Shown here piece by piece: positions 1 through 7,454 of a DNA stretch of 12,424 nucleotides. The translations under genes and the position numbers were made by a program. Location of the stretch: assembly GCA_964565705.1 (NCBI GenBank), contig CAZMGD010000116.1, forward strand, positions 1 to 12,424. Reading direction: 5' to 3'. Positions within the stretch are counted from its first letter, which is position 1. Each line of letters begins with the position of its first letter. The stretch comes from CAZMGD01 sp964565705. GTDB lineage: Bacteria; Actinomycetota; Acidimicrobiia; Acidimicrobiales; Ilumatobacteraceae. The notes below the pieces were generated by a model. It saw only the letters and a list, made by a program, of their open reading frames with translations. It searched no databases and was not told where the DNA came from.

Positions 1-432
1 CTGCTCAAGAAGCTGCTGCGCTACGTGATGAGCGACGAGGCCCGCCACGTCGCGTTCGGCGTGCTGTCCCTCAAGGAAGTGTACGAGCAGCTGTCCGACG
101 CCGAGATGAAGGAGCGTCAGGAGTTCTCATATGAGGCGTCGGTGCGGATGCGCGACCGGTTCATGAGCCAGGAGGTGTGGGAGCGCCTCGGCGTGCCGCC
201 GCGCGACATCTTGCCGATCGTCATGCGCGACCCCACGCGCGACATGTTCCAGCAGATGCTGTTCTCCAAGATCGTGCCCAACTGCAAGAAGCTCGGCCTC
301 CTCGACCGCAACGACCAGTGGCTGCGTCGCCGCTTCGAGGAGATGGGCGTCATCCAGTTCGAGGACTGGGACAACACCGGTGACGAGTACCTGAAGTTCG
401 AGCTCGGCAAGGACGTCGCCCCCGTCGTCTGA
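1..432 (+). CDS. Ferritin-like di-iron domain protein, 3' end only
   Basis: The reading frame is open from the first base of the window and stops with TGA at 430-432, so the start lies upstream and only about 143 C-terminal residues are visible. Near the beginning is DEARHVAFG, an E-x-x-H iron-ligand motif typical of the second half of ferritin-like/R2-like four-helix di-iron proteins; the remainder is charged and helical, with no membrane segment. A first E-x-x-H half must lie outside the window if the protein is intact. Family knowledge suggests an iron-binding oxidoreductase or hydroxylase-like protein in the cytoplasm, but the substrate cannot be told. An internal ATG at 25 is in frame but would cut into the helix carrying the motif, so it is not taken as the start. 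It is separated from the next gene by 84 bases that contain a promoter, so it is probably not part of the transporter operon. Confidence 0.75.
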   Translation: MLKKLLRYVMSDEARHVAFGVLSLKEVYEQLSDAEMKERQEFSYEASVRMRDRFMSQEVWERLGVPPRDILPIVMRDPTRDMFQQMLFSKIVPNCKKLGLLDRNDQWLRRRFEEMGVIQFEDWDNTGDEYLKFELGKDVAPVV

Positions 433-461
433 CCCGCCAGCCTCCACGCCTCGCCGCCGAG

Positions 462-495
462 TATGGTCGGCGCTGACGCCGCATCTCTGGGGGAG
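462..495 (+). promoter_or_regulatory. Putative promoter and leader of first binding-protein gene
   Basis: TATGGT at 462-467 fits the actinobacterial TANNNT -10 pattern. It is followed at once by CGGCGC and, 25 bases from the start of the -10, by CTGGGGGAG (487-495). The same three elements occur in the same order and almost the same spacing before the second binding-protein gene (2091-2125). That conservation within otherwise diverged DNA is the main support. No convincing -35 is visible. The SD of the gene is the separate GAGGGGGA at 503-510, seven bases before the ATG. A small CGGCG/CGCCG hairpin (468-481) would lie at the predicted transcript start. Confidence 0.45.
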
Positions 496-516
496 ACGGC
501 GTGAGGGGGAACAGAC

Positions 517-2046
517 ATGACACGCACGAAGCGTCGGTGGTTCGCGATACCCGTGATGCTGTCCTTGGCAGCGGTCGCGGCATGCGGCGGTGACGACGGC
601 CGCCAGGCCGCGGTGGACACGACCGCCGCCGCGACCACCGCCGCCGCGACGGAAACGACGACGGCCGCCACCGACACGACGGCTGGCGGATCGGACACGA
701 CCGCCGCCGACGGCACCGACACCACGGCCGCGGGCGGCGGCACGACGGCGACCACGGCGACGACGACCCCGGAAGCGGACGGGGAGACGTTCGGCGACCT
801 GGCCTGGCCGTGCGGGCCCGGAGACGGCGCCAACGCCGACGACGGCAGCGTGCCGGGGGTGACCGCCGACTCGGTCGCGATCGCGACCGGCGACGACGCC
901 GGCTACCCATCCAGCCCCGGCCTCAACCACCAGATGACGGACGCGATCAACGCGCTGGCGGCGAAGTGCAACGAGCTCGGCGGGATCAACGGTCGCCAGA
1001 TCAAGGTCAACTACTACGACGCGGCGATCACGAACGTCGCGACCGCGATCCAGGGTGCCTGCGACGGCGGCAACTTCTTCCTCGTCGGCGAGGGCTGGTC
1101 GTTCGACTCGGCGCAGGAGGAGATCCGCCACAACTGCGGCCTGCCGGCGATGCCGACCTACACCGTCAGCGGCGCGTTCGCGATGGCGCCCGACGTGTAC
1201 CAAGGCGTGCCCAACCCGGCCGACGAGACCCCGTCGGGCACGTTCGCGATGATCGCCGAGCTGTTCCCCGAGGAGATCAAGGCCGTCGCGACCATGGGTG
1301 GCAACTTCAGCGCCACCCAGGAGACGATCGACAAGGCCCGCGCCGTGGCCCCCGAGTACGGGTGGAACTTCGTCGGCGAGCGCATCGAGTACGACATCTT
1401 CACGCCCGTCACCGACTGGACGCCCTTCGTCAAGCAGGTCCAGGACCTCAACGCGACGATGGTGTACTGGGCCGGTTCCTGCCTGCCGAACCTGCAGAAG
1501 TTTGCCCAGACGGCGAAGCAGAACGGTCTGGACGTGCCGATCGTGACCGATGCGAACCACTACGAGGAGGCGTGCGCGGCAGCCAACACCGACGGAGCGA
1601 TGGACAACGTCTTCCTTCGCTTCGCGTTCGTCCCGTTCGAGGAGGCCGCCGACAGCAAGGCGGTCACCGACTACGTCGACCTGGTCGAGGGCGATGGTGG
1701 CGACATCTCGCTGCTCGGCATGCAGGCCACCTCTTCGTTCCTGCTGTGGGCCCAGGCCGCCTCGGACTGCGGCGCCACGCTGACACGTGAGTGCGTGCTC
1801 GAGAACGCCGCCAACGTCCACTCGTGGACGGCCGGCGGCCTGCACGCCGAGACCGACCCGGGTGGCAACCACCCGCCGTCGTGCAACACCGTGCTCAAGC
1901 TGGAGGGCAACACCTACGTGCGGGTCGCGCCCACCGAACCGGCCAGCTACGAATGCGATCCCTCCTGGGTCGGTACGGTGACCGACGTGCCGGCGCTCGC
2001 GCCGTTGAACCTCGACGAGAACCGCAAGTCGCATCAGTTCGGCTGA
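517..2046 (+). CDS. Liv-type ABC substrate-binding lipoprotein, copy 1
   Basis: A 509-residue exported binding protein for a branched-chain-amino-acid-type (HAAT) ABC importer. Residues 1-22 form a lipoprotein signal peptide (KRR, hydrophobic core, then AVAAC), with lipidation expected at Cys23, so the protein should be anchored on the outer face of the membrane. Residues 31-90 are a Thr/Ala/Gly/Asp linker. From about 114 a type I periplasmic-binding fold (Peripla_BP_6-like) follows, with landmarks GLNHQMTDAINALAAKCNELGGINGR, broken here as GLNHQ-MTDAINALAAK and NELGGINGR, and an inter-lobe FVGERIEYD segment. Ten cysteines follow the lipid Cys (99, 151, 182, 207, 322, 353, 418, 426, 456, 480). 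The ATG at 517 is chosen because GAGGGGGA lies seven bases upstream and the signal peptide starts there. A close paralogue follows directly downstream. The ligand is unknown; amino acids, amides or other small carboxylates are all possible for the family. Confidence 0.93.
   Translation: MTRTKRRWFAIPVMLSLAAVAACGGDDGRQAAVDTTAAATTAAATETTTAATDTTAGGSDTTAADGTDTTAAGGGTTATTATTTPEADGETFGDLAWPCGPGDGANADDGSVPGVTADSVAIATGDDAGYPSSPGLNHQMTDAINALAAKCNELGGINGRQIKVNYYDAAITNVATAIQGACDGGNFFLVGEGWSFDSAQEEIRHNCGLPAMPTYTVSGAFAMAPDVYQGVPNPADETPSGTFAMIAELFPEEIKAVATMGGNFSATQETIDKARAVAPEYGWNFVGERIEYDIFTPVTDWTPFVKQVQDLNATMVYWAGSCLPNLQKFAQTAKQNGLDVPIVTDANHYEEACAAANTDGAMDNVFLRFAFVPFEEAADSKAVTDYVDLVEGDGGDISLLGMQATSSFLLWAQAASDCGATLTRECVLENAANVHSWTAGGLHAETDPGGNHPPSCNTVLKLEGNTYVRVAPTEPASYECDPSWVGTVTDVPALAPLNLDENRKSHQFG
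607..786 (+). repeat. Thr/Ala-rich low-complexity linker tract, copy 1
   Basis: This part of the binding-protein gene encodes residues 31-90, made almost only of Thr, Ala, Gly, Asp and Glu in repeating DTTAA / TTAAA units. At DNA level it is a degenerate run of ACG/ACC and GCC/GCG codons. It probably serves as a flexible tether between the lipid anchor and the folded domain across the cell wall. The matching tract in the paralogue at 2254-2421 is 12 bases shorter, which shows that the tract varies in length. Confidence 0.7.
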
Positions 2047-2090
2047 CGAGAACGAGATAGTTGACTTGGTTTCGTATCCCCTCTCCGGGC

Positions 2091-2125
2091 TAAGGTTCGG
2101 CGCCGTACGTCCACTCCTGGGGGAG
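2091..2125 (+). promoter_or_regulatory. Putative promoter and leader of second binding-protein gene
   Basis: TAAGGT at 2091-2096 fits a TANNNT -10 box and is followed by TCGGCGC and CTGGGGGAG (2117-2125), repeating the arrangement before the first copy with one extra base. TTGACT at 2061-2066 resembles a -35 but lies 24 bases away, too far for a normal spacer. TTGGTT at 2066-2071 gives a 19-base spacer. The element suggests that the second copy and the permease/ATPase genes can be transcribed separately from the first copy. Confidence 0.45.
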
Positions 2126-2163
2126 TGGCACTGAACCGGGCCCGCGGTCCGGAGGGGGAACAC

Positions 2164-3684
2164 ATGGCACTCAACAAGCGTCGGTGGCTTGCAGCGCCCG
2201 TACTGCTGTCCGTGATGGCGATGGCGGCGTGCGGCGGTGACGACGGCCGTCAGGCCGCGCCGGAGACGACCGCGGCCGCGACGACCGCCGCGCCGGAGAC
2301 GACGGCCGGCGGCGCCGACACGACCGCCGCTGGTGGTACCGACACGACCGCCGCCAGCGGCACCGAGACCACGACCGCGAGTGGCGCGGCGACGACGACG
2401 GCAGCGCCGGAGGCAGACGGTGACACCTTCGGCGACCTGGCCTGGCCATGCGGCCCGGCAGCGGAGCCCAACACCGACGACGGCAGCGAACCCGGCGTGA
2501 CCGCCGAGTCGATCTCGATCGCAACGGGCGACGATGCCGGCTACGCGACCAGCCCCGGTCTCAACCACGAGATGACCGACGCGGTCAACGCCCTGGCGGC
2601 GAAGTGCAACGAGCTCGGCGGCATCCACGGCCGCCAGATCAAGGTCAACTACTACGACGCCGCGATCACCAACGTCGCCACGGCGATCCAGAGCGCCTGC
2701 GACGGCAACAACTTCTTCCTCGTCGGCGAGGGCTGGTCGTTCGACTCCGGCCAAGAGGAGATCCGCCAGTCCTGCGGCCTGCCCGCGGTGCCGGCCTACA
2801 CGGTGAGCGCCGCGTTCGCGATGGCCGAGGGGGTGTTCCAGGGTGTGCCGAACCCCGCCGACGAGACACCGTCGGGGATATTCGCCCAGGTCGCGACGCT
2901 GTTCCCCGAGGACATCAAGGCGGTCGCCACCCTCGGCGGCAACTACAGCGCGACGCAGGAGACGATCGACAAGGTCCGCGCCGTCGGCCCTGAGTTCGGC
3001 TGGGCCTTCTCCGGTGACCGCATCGAGTTCGACATCTTCAGCCCGGTCACCGACTGGACGCCGTTCGTCAAGCAGATCCAGGATCAGGGCGCGACGATGA
3101 TCTACTGGTCGGGGTCGTGCCTGCCGAACCTCCAGAAGTTCGCCCAGACGGCGAAGCAGAACGGCCTCGACGTCCCGATCATCACCGACACGAACCACTA
3201 CGAGGCAGCGTGCGCGGCGGCGAACACCGACGGCGCGATGGACAACGTGTACATGCGCAGCGCGTTCATCCCGTTCGAGGAAGTCGCCGACAACAAGGCC
3301 ACACAGGACTACCTCGATGTGGTCGAAGCCGACGGCGGCGACATCTCCCTGCTCGGGATGCAGGCCACCTCGTCGTTCCTCTTCTGGGCCCAGGCAGCGG
3401 CCGATTGCGGCGCCACCCTGACCCGGGCGTGCGTGCTCGAGAACGCTGCCGGGATCAACGCCTGGACCGCCGGTGGCCTGCACGCCGAAACCGACCCGGG
3501 CGGAAACCACCCGCCGAGCTGCAACATGATGATCAAGCTCGAGGGCACCGGCTACGTCCGGGTCGTCCCGACCGAGGCCGCGACCTACGAGTGCGATCCC
3601 AACTGGATCAGCAAGGTCGAGGGCGTGCCTGCCCTCGAGCCCCTGAACCTCGACGAGAATCGCAAGTCGCACCAGTTCGGCTGA
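2164..3684 (+). CDS. Liv-type ABC substrate-binding lipoprotein, copy 2
   Basis: A 506-residue paralogue of the preceding gene, similar throughout its length and identical over the last 14 residues. It has a signal peptide with lipobox MAMAAC and lipidation expected at Cys23, a Thr/Ala linker at residues 31-86, and a type I binding-protein fold from about 111. All ten post-lipid cysteines of copy 1 are kept (96, 148, 179, 204, 319, 350, 415, 423, 453, 477). The ATG at 2164 is preferred: GGAGGGGG at 2151-2158 precedes it by five bases, and it gives the same signal peptide length as copy 1. An in-frame GTG at 2125 would add 13 polar residues before the signal peptide and has poor SD spacing. 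The permease gene begins seven bases after its stop, so this copy is probably co-transcribed with the transporter. Differences from copy 1 are scattered, including near the presumed cleft, so the ligand range may differ. Confidence 0.93.
   Translation: MALNKRRWLAAPVLLSVMAMAACGGDDGRQAAPETTAAATTAAPETTAGGADTTAAGGTDTTAASGTETTTASGAATTTAAPEADGDTFGDLAWPCGPAAEPNTDDGSEPGVTAESISIATGDDAGYATSPGLNHEMTDAVNALAAKCNELGGIHGRQIKVNYYDAAITNVATAIQSACDGNNFFLVGEGWSFDSGQEEIRQSCGLPAVPAYTVSAAFAMAEGVFQGVPNPADETPSGIFAQVATLFPEDIKAVATLGGNYSATQETIDKVRAVGPEFGWAFSGDRIEFDIFSPVTDWTPFVKQIQDQGATMIYWSGSCLPNLQKFAQTAKQNGLDVPIITDTNHYEAACAAANTDGAMDNVYMRSAFIPFEEVADNKATQDYLDVVEADGGDISLLGMQATSSFLFWAQAAADCGATLTRACVLENAAGINAWTAGGLHAETDPGGNHPPSCNMMIKLEGTGYVRVVPTEAATYECDPNWISKVEGVPALEPLNLDENRKSHQFG
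2254..2421 (+). repeat. Thr/Ala-rich low-complexity linker tract, copy 2
   Basis: It encodes residues 31-86 of the second binding protein with the same DTTAA-type repeats as copy 1 but with different unit order and several Pro and Ser insertions. The folded domains on either side are much better conserved than this tract, as expected for a tether under length and composition constraint only. Confidence 0.7.
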
Positions 3685-3691
3685 CGCCTGC

Positions 3692-5977
3692 ATGAGCTTC
3701 ACCTGGAACGACTTTCTCGCCTACACCGTTCTCGGGATCGCCCTCGGCTCGATCTATGCGATCGCCGCCGCGGGTCTGATCGTCACGTACACCACCTCGG
3801 GCGTCTTCAACTTCGCCCACGGCGCGCAAGGCATGCTCTGCGCGCTGTTCTACTGGCAGGCGCACTCTGAGGCGGCCTGGGGTCTCCCGACACCCATCGC
3901 GGTCATCCTCACGGTGTTCGTCTTCGCCCCGCTCGTCGGCGCCGTCATCGAGCTCCTGGTCATCAGGGGGCTCGATGGCGCGTCGGAGATCACGAGGTTG
4001 GTGATCCCGATCGCGGTGCTGTTGGCGATCAACGGCATCGCGACGTGGAGGTGGTTCGGGGACAGCAACATCCCGCACATCCCGACCGCGTTCTTCGGCA
4101 CCGACGGGACGAAGATCTTCGGCCAGTTCGTGTCGTACCACCAGATCATCGGTGTCATCACGGCCGCGCTCGTGGCGCTCGTGCTCTACATCCTGCTGTA
4201 CCGCACGCGCCTCGGCGTCACGATGCGAGCCACGGTCGACGACCGCAGCCTGCTGATGCTGAACGGTGGCCGGCCGTCGCGGATGAGCCTGGCCGCCTGG
4301 GCGATCGGATCCATGCTCGCCGGCGTCGCCGGTGTGCTGCTGTCGCCGCAGCTCGGCAACCTCCAGGTGTTCGCGTTGACACTGCTGGTGTTCGACGCCT
4401 ATCCCGCCGCGGTCGCCGGCCGCCTGCGCAGCGTGCCTCGCGCCTTCGTCGCGGCCATCTTGATCGGCCTCGCCGTGCAGTACTGGAACATGATCTCCAA
4501 AGCAGGCACGCGCTGGCCGCCGTTCAAGGTGTTCGGCAGCGCACTGCCGGCGCTCCTGTTGTTCGTCATCCTCTTGCTGCTGCCGCACGACCGGCTGCGC
4601 GGCGCGGTCATCACCCGAACGCGAGAACGCTTCAAGGTGCCGTCGATGCGACAGGCACTGATCTGGGGCGTGATCATGATCGTCGTCGTCGCCATGCTCC
4701 AGGCGTTGATGGCCAACTCGGCCGTCATCGTCCTCGCCAACGGCATCGGGACGTCGCTGATCGCGATCTCGCTCGTGTTGCTGACCGGCTACGCCGGTGA
4801 GATCAACCTGGCTGCGTTCTCCTTCGCCGGCATCGCCGCGATCGTCGCCTGGCAGTTCGACGTCGGACCCGGTGGCCAGGCGACGACGACGTCGCTGTCG
4901 GTCGGCGCGATCGTGCTCGCCGTCGTCGTCTGCGCGGCGGTCGGCGCGCTGATCGCGCTGCCGGCCCTGCGCCTGCGCGGCCTGTACCTCGCGCTCGCCA
5001 CATTCGCGTTCGCCGTCGTGGTCGACGTGATGGTCATCCGCCAGACCGCCCCGATCAAGATCGACTTCTGGTTCATCGACACCGAGATCAACCTGTTCAC
5101 CACGGGCACGCTGACGATGCCCAGACCGCACTGGTTCGGCATCGACTTCCTCGCCAGCCAACGCAACTACCTGATGCTGATGACCGTGGCGTTCGTCCTG
5201 ATCGCCATCGGTCTGGTGGCGCTGCGCCGGTCGGCCTACGGCCGCATGATCGTCGCCATGCGCGACTCCCCCGCGGCGTGCGCCACGCTCGGGCTGAACA
5301 TCACCCGCCTCAAGCTGGCGGTGTTCACACTGTCGTCGGCGATCGCCGGCCTCGCCGGCCTGCTCTGGGCGGTGCAGCAGCGCAACATCACGAACCAGGG
5401 CACGTTCCAGGTGTTCGCCAGCCTGACGCTGTTCATGATCGCCGTTGCTGCCGGCATCGGCTACATCAGCGGTGCGCTGCTCGCCGGCCTGATGCTCAGC
5501 GTGCTGCAGGTCGTGATCCCCAACATCTTCACCAAGCTGGCGGGCGACTACCCGTCGCTCGAATGGCTGTTCGAGGACATCCTCCACAACTTCGTCAAGT
5601 ACGTCGGGCCGGCGTTGATCGGCATCGGGTTGGCGAAGAACCCGAGCGGCATCGCGAGCGACATCATGAGCGGCTTCGGCGTCCTCAAGAAGGCTCCGAT
5701 CGGCATCGCCGCGTGGGTCGCCGTCGAGGTCGGGCTGTGGTTCCTGGCCTGGCGTGAGGTCATCAGCAACTGGACGTTCACGATCATCACGATCGGCCTC
5801 GCGTTCGTCGCACCCCGGATCATCATCTCGATCTGGCGCGACCAGGTCGCCGCCGATCTGCCCGACGCGCACATCGAGGACGACGACCTGATCGGCCTCG
5901 CCCGCCCCTTCACCGAGTCCGATCGAGATCGTCTCGACGCCGCGCTCGGTCTCCAACTCGACGCGCCGAGGAGCTGA
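3692..5977 (+). CDS. livHM: Fused LivH-LivM ABC permease with C-terminal extension
   Basis: A 761-residue integral membrane protein that carries both permease subunits of a Liv/HAAT importer in one chain. Residues 1 to about 315 match LivH: LIVTYTTSGVFNFAHGAQG near the N-terminus is the family hallmark, and MRATVDDRSLLMLNGG near 170-186 is the coupling loop. From about 328 the LivM half begins, with LLTGYAGEINLAAFSF and a second coupling loop MRDSPAACATLGLNITRLK. LivM proteins normally end soon after the position of AKNPSG (about 648). Here about 110 more residues follow, with two further hydrophobic segments (about 668-687 and 695-715) and a charged cytosolic-looking tail. There is no clear SD before the ATG at 3692, which lies seven bases after the preceding stop, so translation may be coupled. 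GAGGAG at its end serves as the SD of livG, which starts one base after this stop. Confidence 0.93.
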   Translation: MSFTWNDFLAYTVLGIALGSIYAIAAAGLIVTYTTSGVFNFAHGAQGMLCALFYWQAHSEAAWGLPTPIAVILTVFVFAPLVGAVIELLVIRGLDGASEITRLVIPIAVLLAINGIATWRWFGDSNIPHIPTAFFGTDGTKIFGQFVSYHQIIGVITAALVALVLYILLYRTRLGVTMRATVDDRSLLMLNGGRPSRMSLAAWAIGSMLAGVAGVLLSPQLGNLQVFALTLLVFDAYPAAVAGRLRSVPRAFVAAILIGLAVQYWNMISKAGTRWPPFKVFGSALPALLLFVILLLLPHDRLRGAVITRTRERFKVPSMRQALIWGVIMIVVVAMLQALMANSAVIVLANGIGTSLIAISLVLLTGYAGEINLAAFSFAGIAAIVAWQFDVGPGGQATTTSLSVGAIVLAVVVCAAVGALIALPALRLRGLYLALATFAFAVVVDVMVIRQTAPIKIDFWFIDTEINLFTTGTLTMPRPHWFGIDFLASQRNYLMLMTVAFVLIAIGLVALRRSAYGRMIVAMRDSPAACATLGLNITRLKLAVFTLSSAIAGLAGLLWAVQQRNITNQGTFQVFASLTLFMIAVAAGIGYISGALLAGLMLSVLQVVIPNIFTKLAGDYPSLEWLFEDILHNFVKYVGPALIGIGLAKNPSGIASDIMSGFGVLKKAPIGIAAWVAVEVGLWFLAWREVISNWTFTIITIGLAFVAPRIIISIWRDQVAADLPDAHIEDDDLIGLARPFTESDRDRLDAALGLQLDAPRS

Positions 5978-5978
5978 C

Positions 5979-6707
5979 ATGGCACTGCTCGAATGCCACG
6001 GTGTCAGCATCGCCTTCGGGGGCGTCCGTGCCCTCAGCGACGTCGACATCGTCGCCAACGAGGCGACCGTCACCGGCCTCATCGGCCCCAACGGGGCGGG
6101 CAAGACCACGATGTTCAACTGCATCACGGGCTTGCTCGAAGCGAACGAAGGGCGCATCGAGCTCGACGGCAAGGACGTCAGCGGTCTCGCCCCGTTCAAG
6201 CGGGCCCGGCTCGGCATCGCCCGCACGTTCCAGCGGCTCGAGCTGTTCACGTCGCTGTCGGTGCGCGACAACATCCGAGTCGCCGGCGAGATCCGCAACC
6301 GGTGGCACAAGGGGCGCATCGACGTCGGCACCGAGACCGAGCGAGTCCTCGACCAGCTGCACATCACGCACCTCGCCGACCGGATGGTGGACGAGATCCC
6401 GACCGGGATGGCCAGGCGGGTGGAGATGGGCCGGGCGCTGATGACCCACCCACGGGTGCTGCTGCTCGACGAGCCGGCGTCCGGTCAGGACGAGCAGGAG
6501 ACGGTCGAGTTCGGCGAGCTGCTGCTCGAGCTGGCCGCCAGCGGCACCGGGATCCTGCTCGTCGAGCACGACGTCGCGCTCGTCATGCGCGTGTGCTCGC
6601 ACATCCAGGTGCTCGACTTCGGCCGGATCATCGCCACCGGCACGCCGGAGCAGATCCGTAGCTCCGCAGACGTCATCGACGCCTACCTGGGAGCGGGTCA
6701 CACGTGA
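5979..6707 (+). CDS. livG: Liv-type ABC transporter ATP-binding protein LivG
   Basis: A 242-residue cytoplasmic ATPase subunit that powers the fused permease. Visible in order: Walker A GPNGAGKTT (36-44), Q-loop Gln85 in ARTFQRLELF, a degenerate signature IPTGMARR (140-147) in place of LSGGQ, Walker B VLLLDE (160-165) with catalytic Glu165, and H-loop His197 in LLVEHD. The length is typical of LivG. The weak signature is in line with LivG proteins generally, whose C-loop is often not LSGGQ, so the protein is expected to be active when paired with LivF. GAGGAG at 5968-5973 is the SD for the ATG at 5979. The stop overlaps the livF start by four bases (GTGA), which indicates translational coupling. 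Confidence 0.95.
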   Translation: MALLECHGVSIAFGGVRALSDVDIVANEATVTGLIGPNGAGKTTMFNCITGLLEANEGRIELDGKDVSGLAPFKRARLGIARTFQRLELFTSLSVRDNIRVAGEIRNRWHKGRIDVGTETERVLDQLHITHLADRMVDEIPTGMARRVEMGRALMTHPRVLLLDEPASGQDEQETVEFGELLLELAASGTGILLVEHDVALVMRVCSHIQVLDFGRIIATGTPEQIRSSADVIDAYLGAGHT

Positions 6708-7447
6708 CGAACGAACCGACGACCGCCGAGGGCATCGAGATCGCCGAGGCCGAGCCGCTGCTCGAGCTCGTCAACGTCCGCGCCGGCTACGGCTCGATCG
6801 AGGTGCTGCACGGCGTCAGCCTCACGATCCATCGCGGCGAGGTCGTCGCGCTGCTCGGACCCAACGGTGCCGGCAAGTCGACGACGCTGAAGGTGATCGC
6901 CGGCCTCCTCTCGATCAACAGCGGCGACGTCCGCTTCGCCGGGCACTCCGTCGCCGGCGCGTCCGCCGACTGGCTGGCGCGCGCAGGTGTCTGCACGATC
7001 CCCGAGGGCAAGGGCATCTTCCCGAACCTGACCGTGCGCGAGAACCTCATGATCGCCACGCACACCGGCGCCAAGCTGTCCGACATCGAGGACGTCGCCT
7101 ACCAGCAGTTCCCCCGCCTCAAGGAACGGCGCAGCCAGCTGGCCGGAACGCTGTCCGGCGGCGAGCAGCAGATGCTGTCGATGTCGCGTGCGCTCGCGAC
7201 CGATCCCGCGGTGCTGTTGCTCGACGAGCTGTCGATGGGCCTCGCCCCGATCATCGTCCACGAGCTCTATGAGATCGTGGCCAGCGTGTCCGCACGCGGC
7301 GTGTCGATCCTGGTGATCGAGCAGTTCGCCAGAACCGTCCTCGACATCGCCGACACCGCGGCGATCATGCTGACCGGCCGGGTCACGCGCACCGGCCGTC
7401 CCGCGGACCTCGAAGAAGAACTCTCATCGGCCTACCTGGGTGGTTGA
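6704..7447 (+). CDS. livF: Liv-type ABC transporter ATP-binding protein LivF
   Basis: A 247-residue ATPase subunit, partner of LivG. It shows Walker A GPNGAGKST (52-60), the LivF-typical IPEGKGIFPNLTV segment at the Q-loop (99-111, Glu instead of Gln), a canonical signature LSGGEQQ (150-156), Walker B VLLLDE (170-175) followed by LSMGLAP, and Gln207 in VIEQ at the H-loop position, a substitution usual in LivF. The first 18 residues are an extra acidic N-terminal stretch before the conserved LLELVNV. The GTG at 6704 is chosen because it overlaps the livG stop in a GTGA junction. With one canonical and one degenerate C-loop in the pair, LivG and LivF together should form the usual asymmetric heterodimer. 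Confidence 0.95.
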   Translation: MTNEPTTAEGIEIAEAEPLLELVNVRAGYGSIEVLHGVSLTIHRGEVVALLGPNGAGKSTTLKVIAGLLSINSGDVRFAGHSVAGASADWLARAGVCTIPEGKGIFPNLTVRENLMIATHTGAKLSDIEDVAYQQFPRLKERRSQLAGTLSGGEQQMLSMSRALATDPAVLLLDELSMGLAPIIVHELYEIVASVSARGVSILVIEQFARTVLDIADTAAIMLTGRVTRTGRPADLEEELSSAYLGG

Positions 7448-7454
7448 ACCAACT

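Noticed and set aside
468..481. CGGCG-CTGA-CGCCG hairpin as a terminator for the ferritin-like gene.
   Set aside because: A five-base stem lying directly after a -10 box is too weak and is better explained as part of the next gene's leader.
2061..2096. TTGACT at 2061-2066 as the -35 partner of TAAGGT.
   Set aside because: The 24-base spacer is too long for a sigma-70 type promoter, so only the -10 is kept.
127..3702. A 1191-codon open frame on the minus strand opposite both binding-protein genes.
   Set aside because: It is low-complexity Arg/Val/Asp/Gly-rich sequence without domains. It is open because high-GC codons on the + strand leave few stops on the other strand, and it repeats itself only because the + strand genes are duplicated.
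3608..6367. A 919-codon open frame on the minus strand opposite the permease and livG.
   Set aside because: Its composition (Arg, Asp, Gln, His rich) is that of an antisense shadow, and the + strand has clear conserved transporter motifs throughout.
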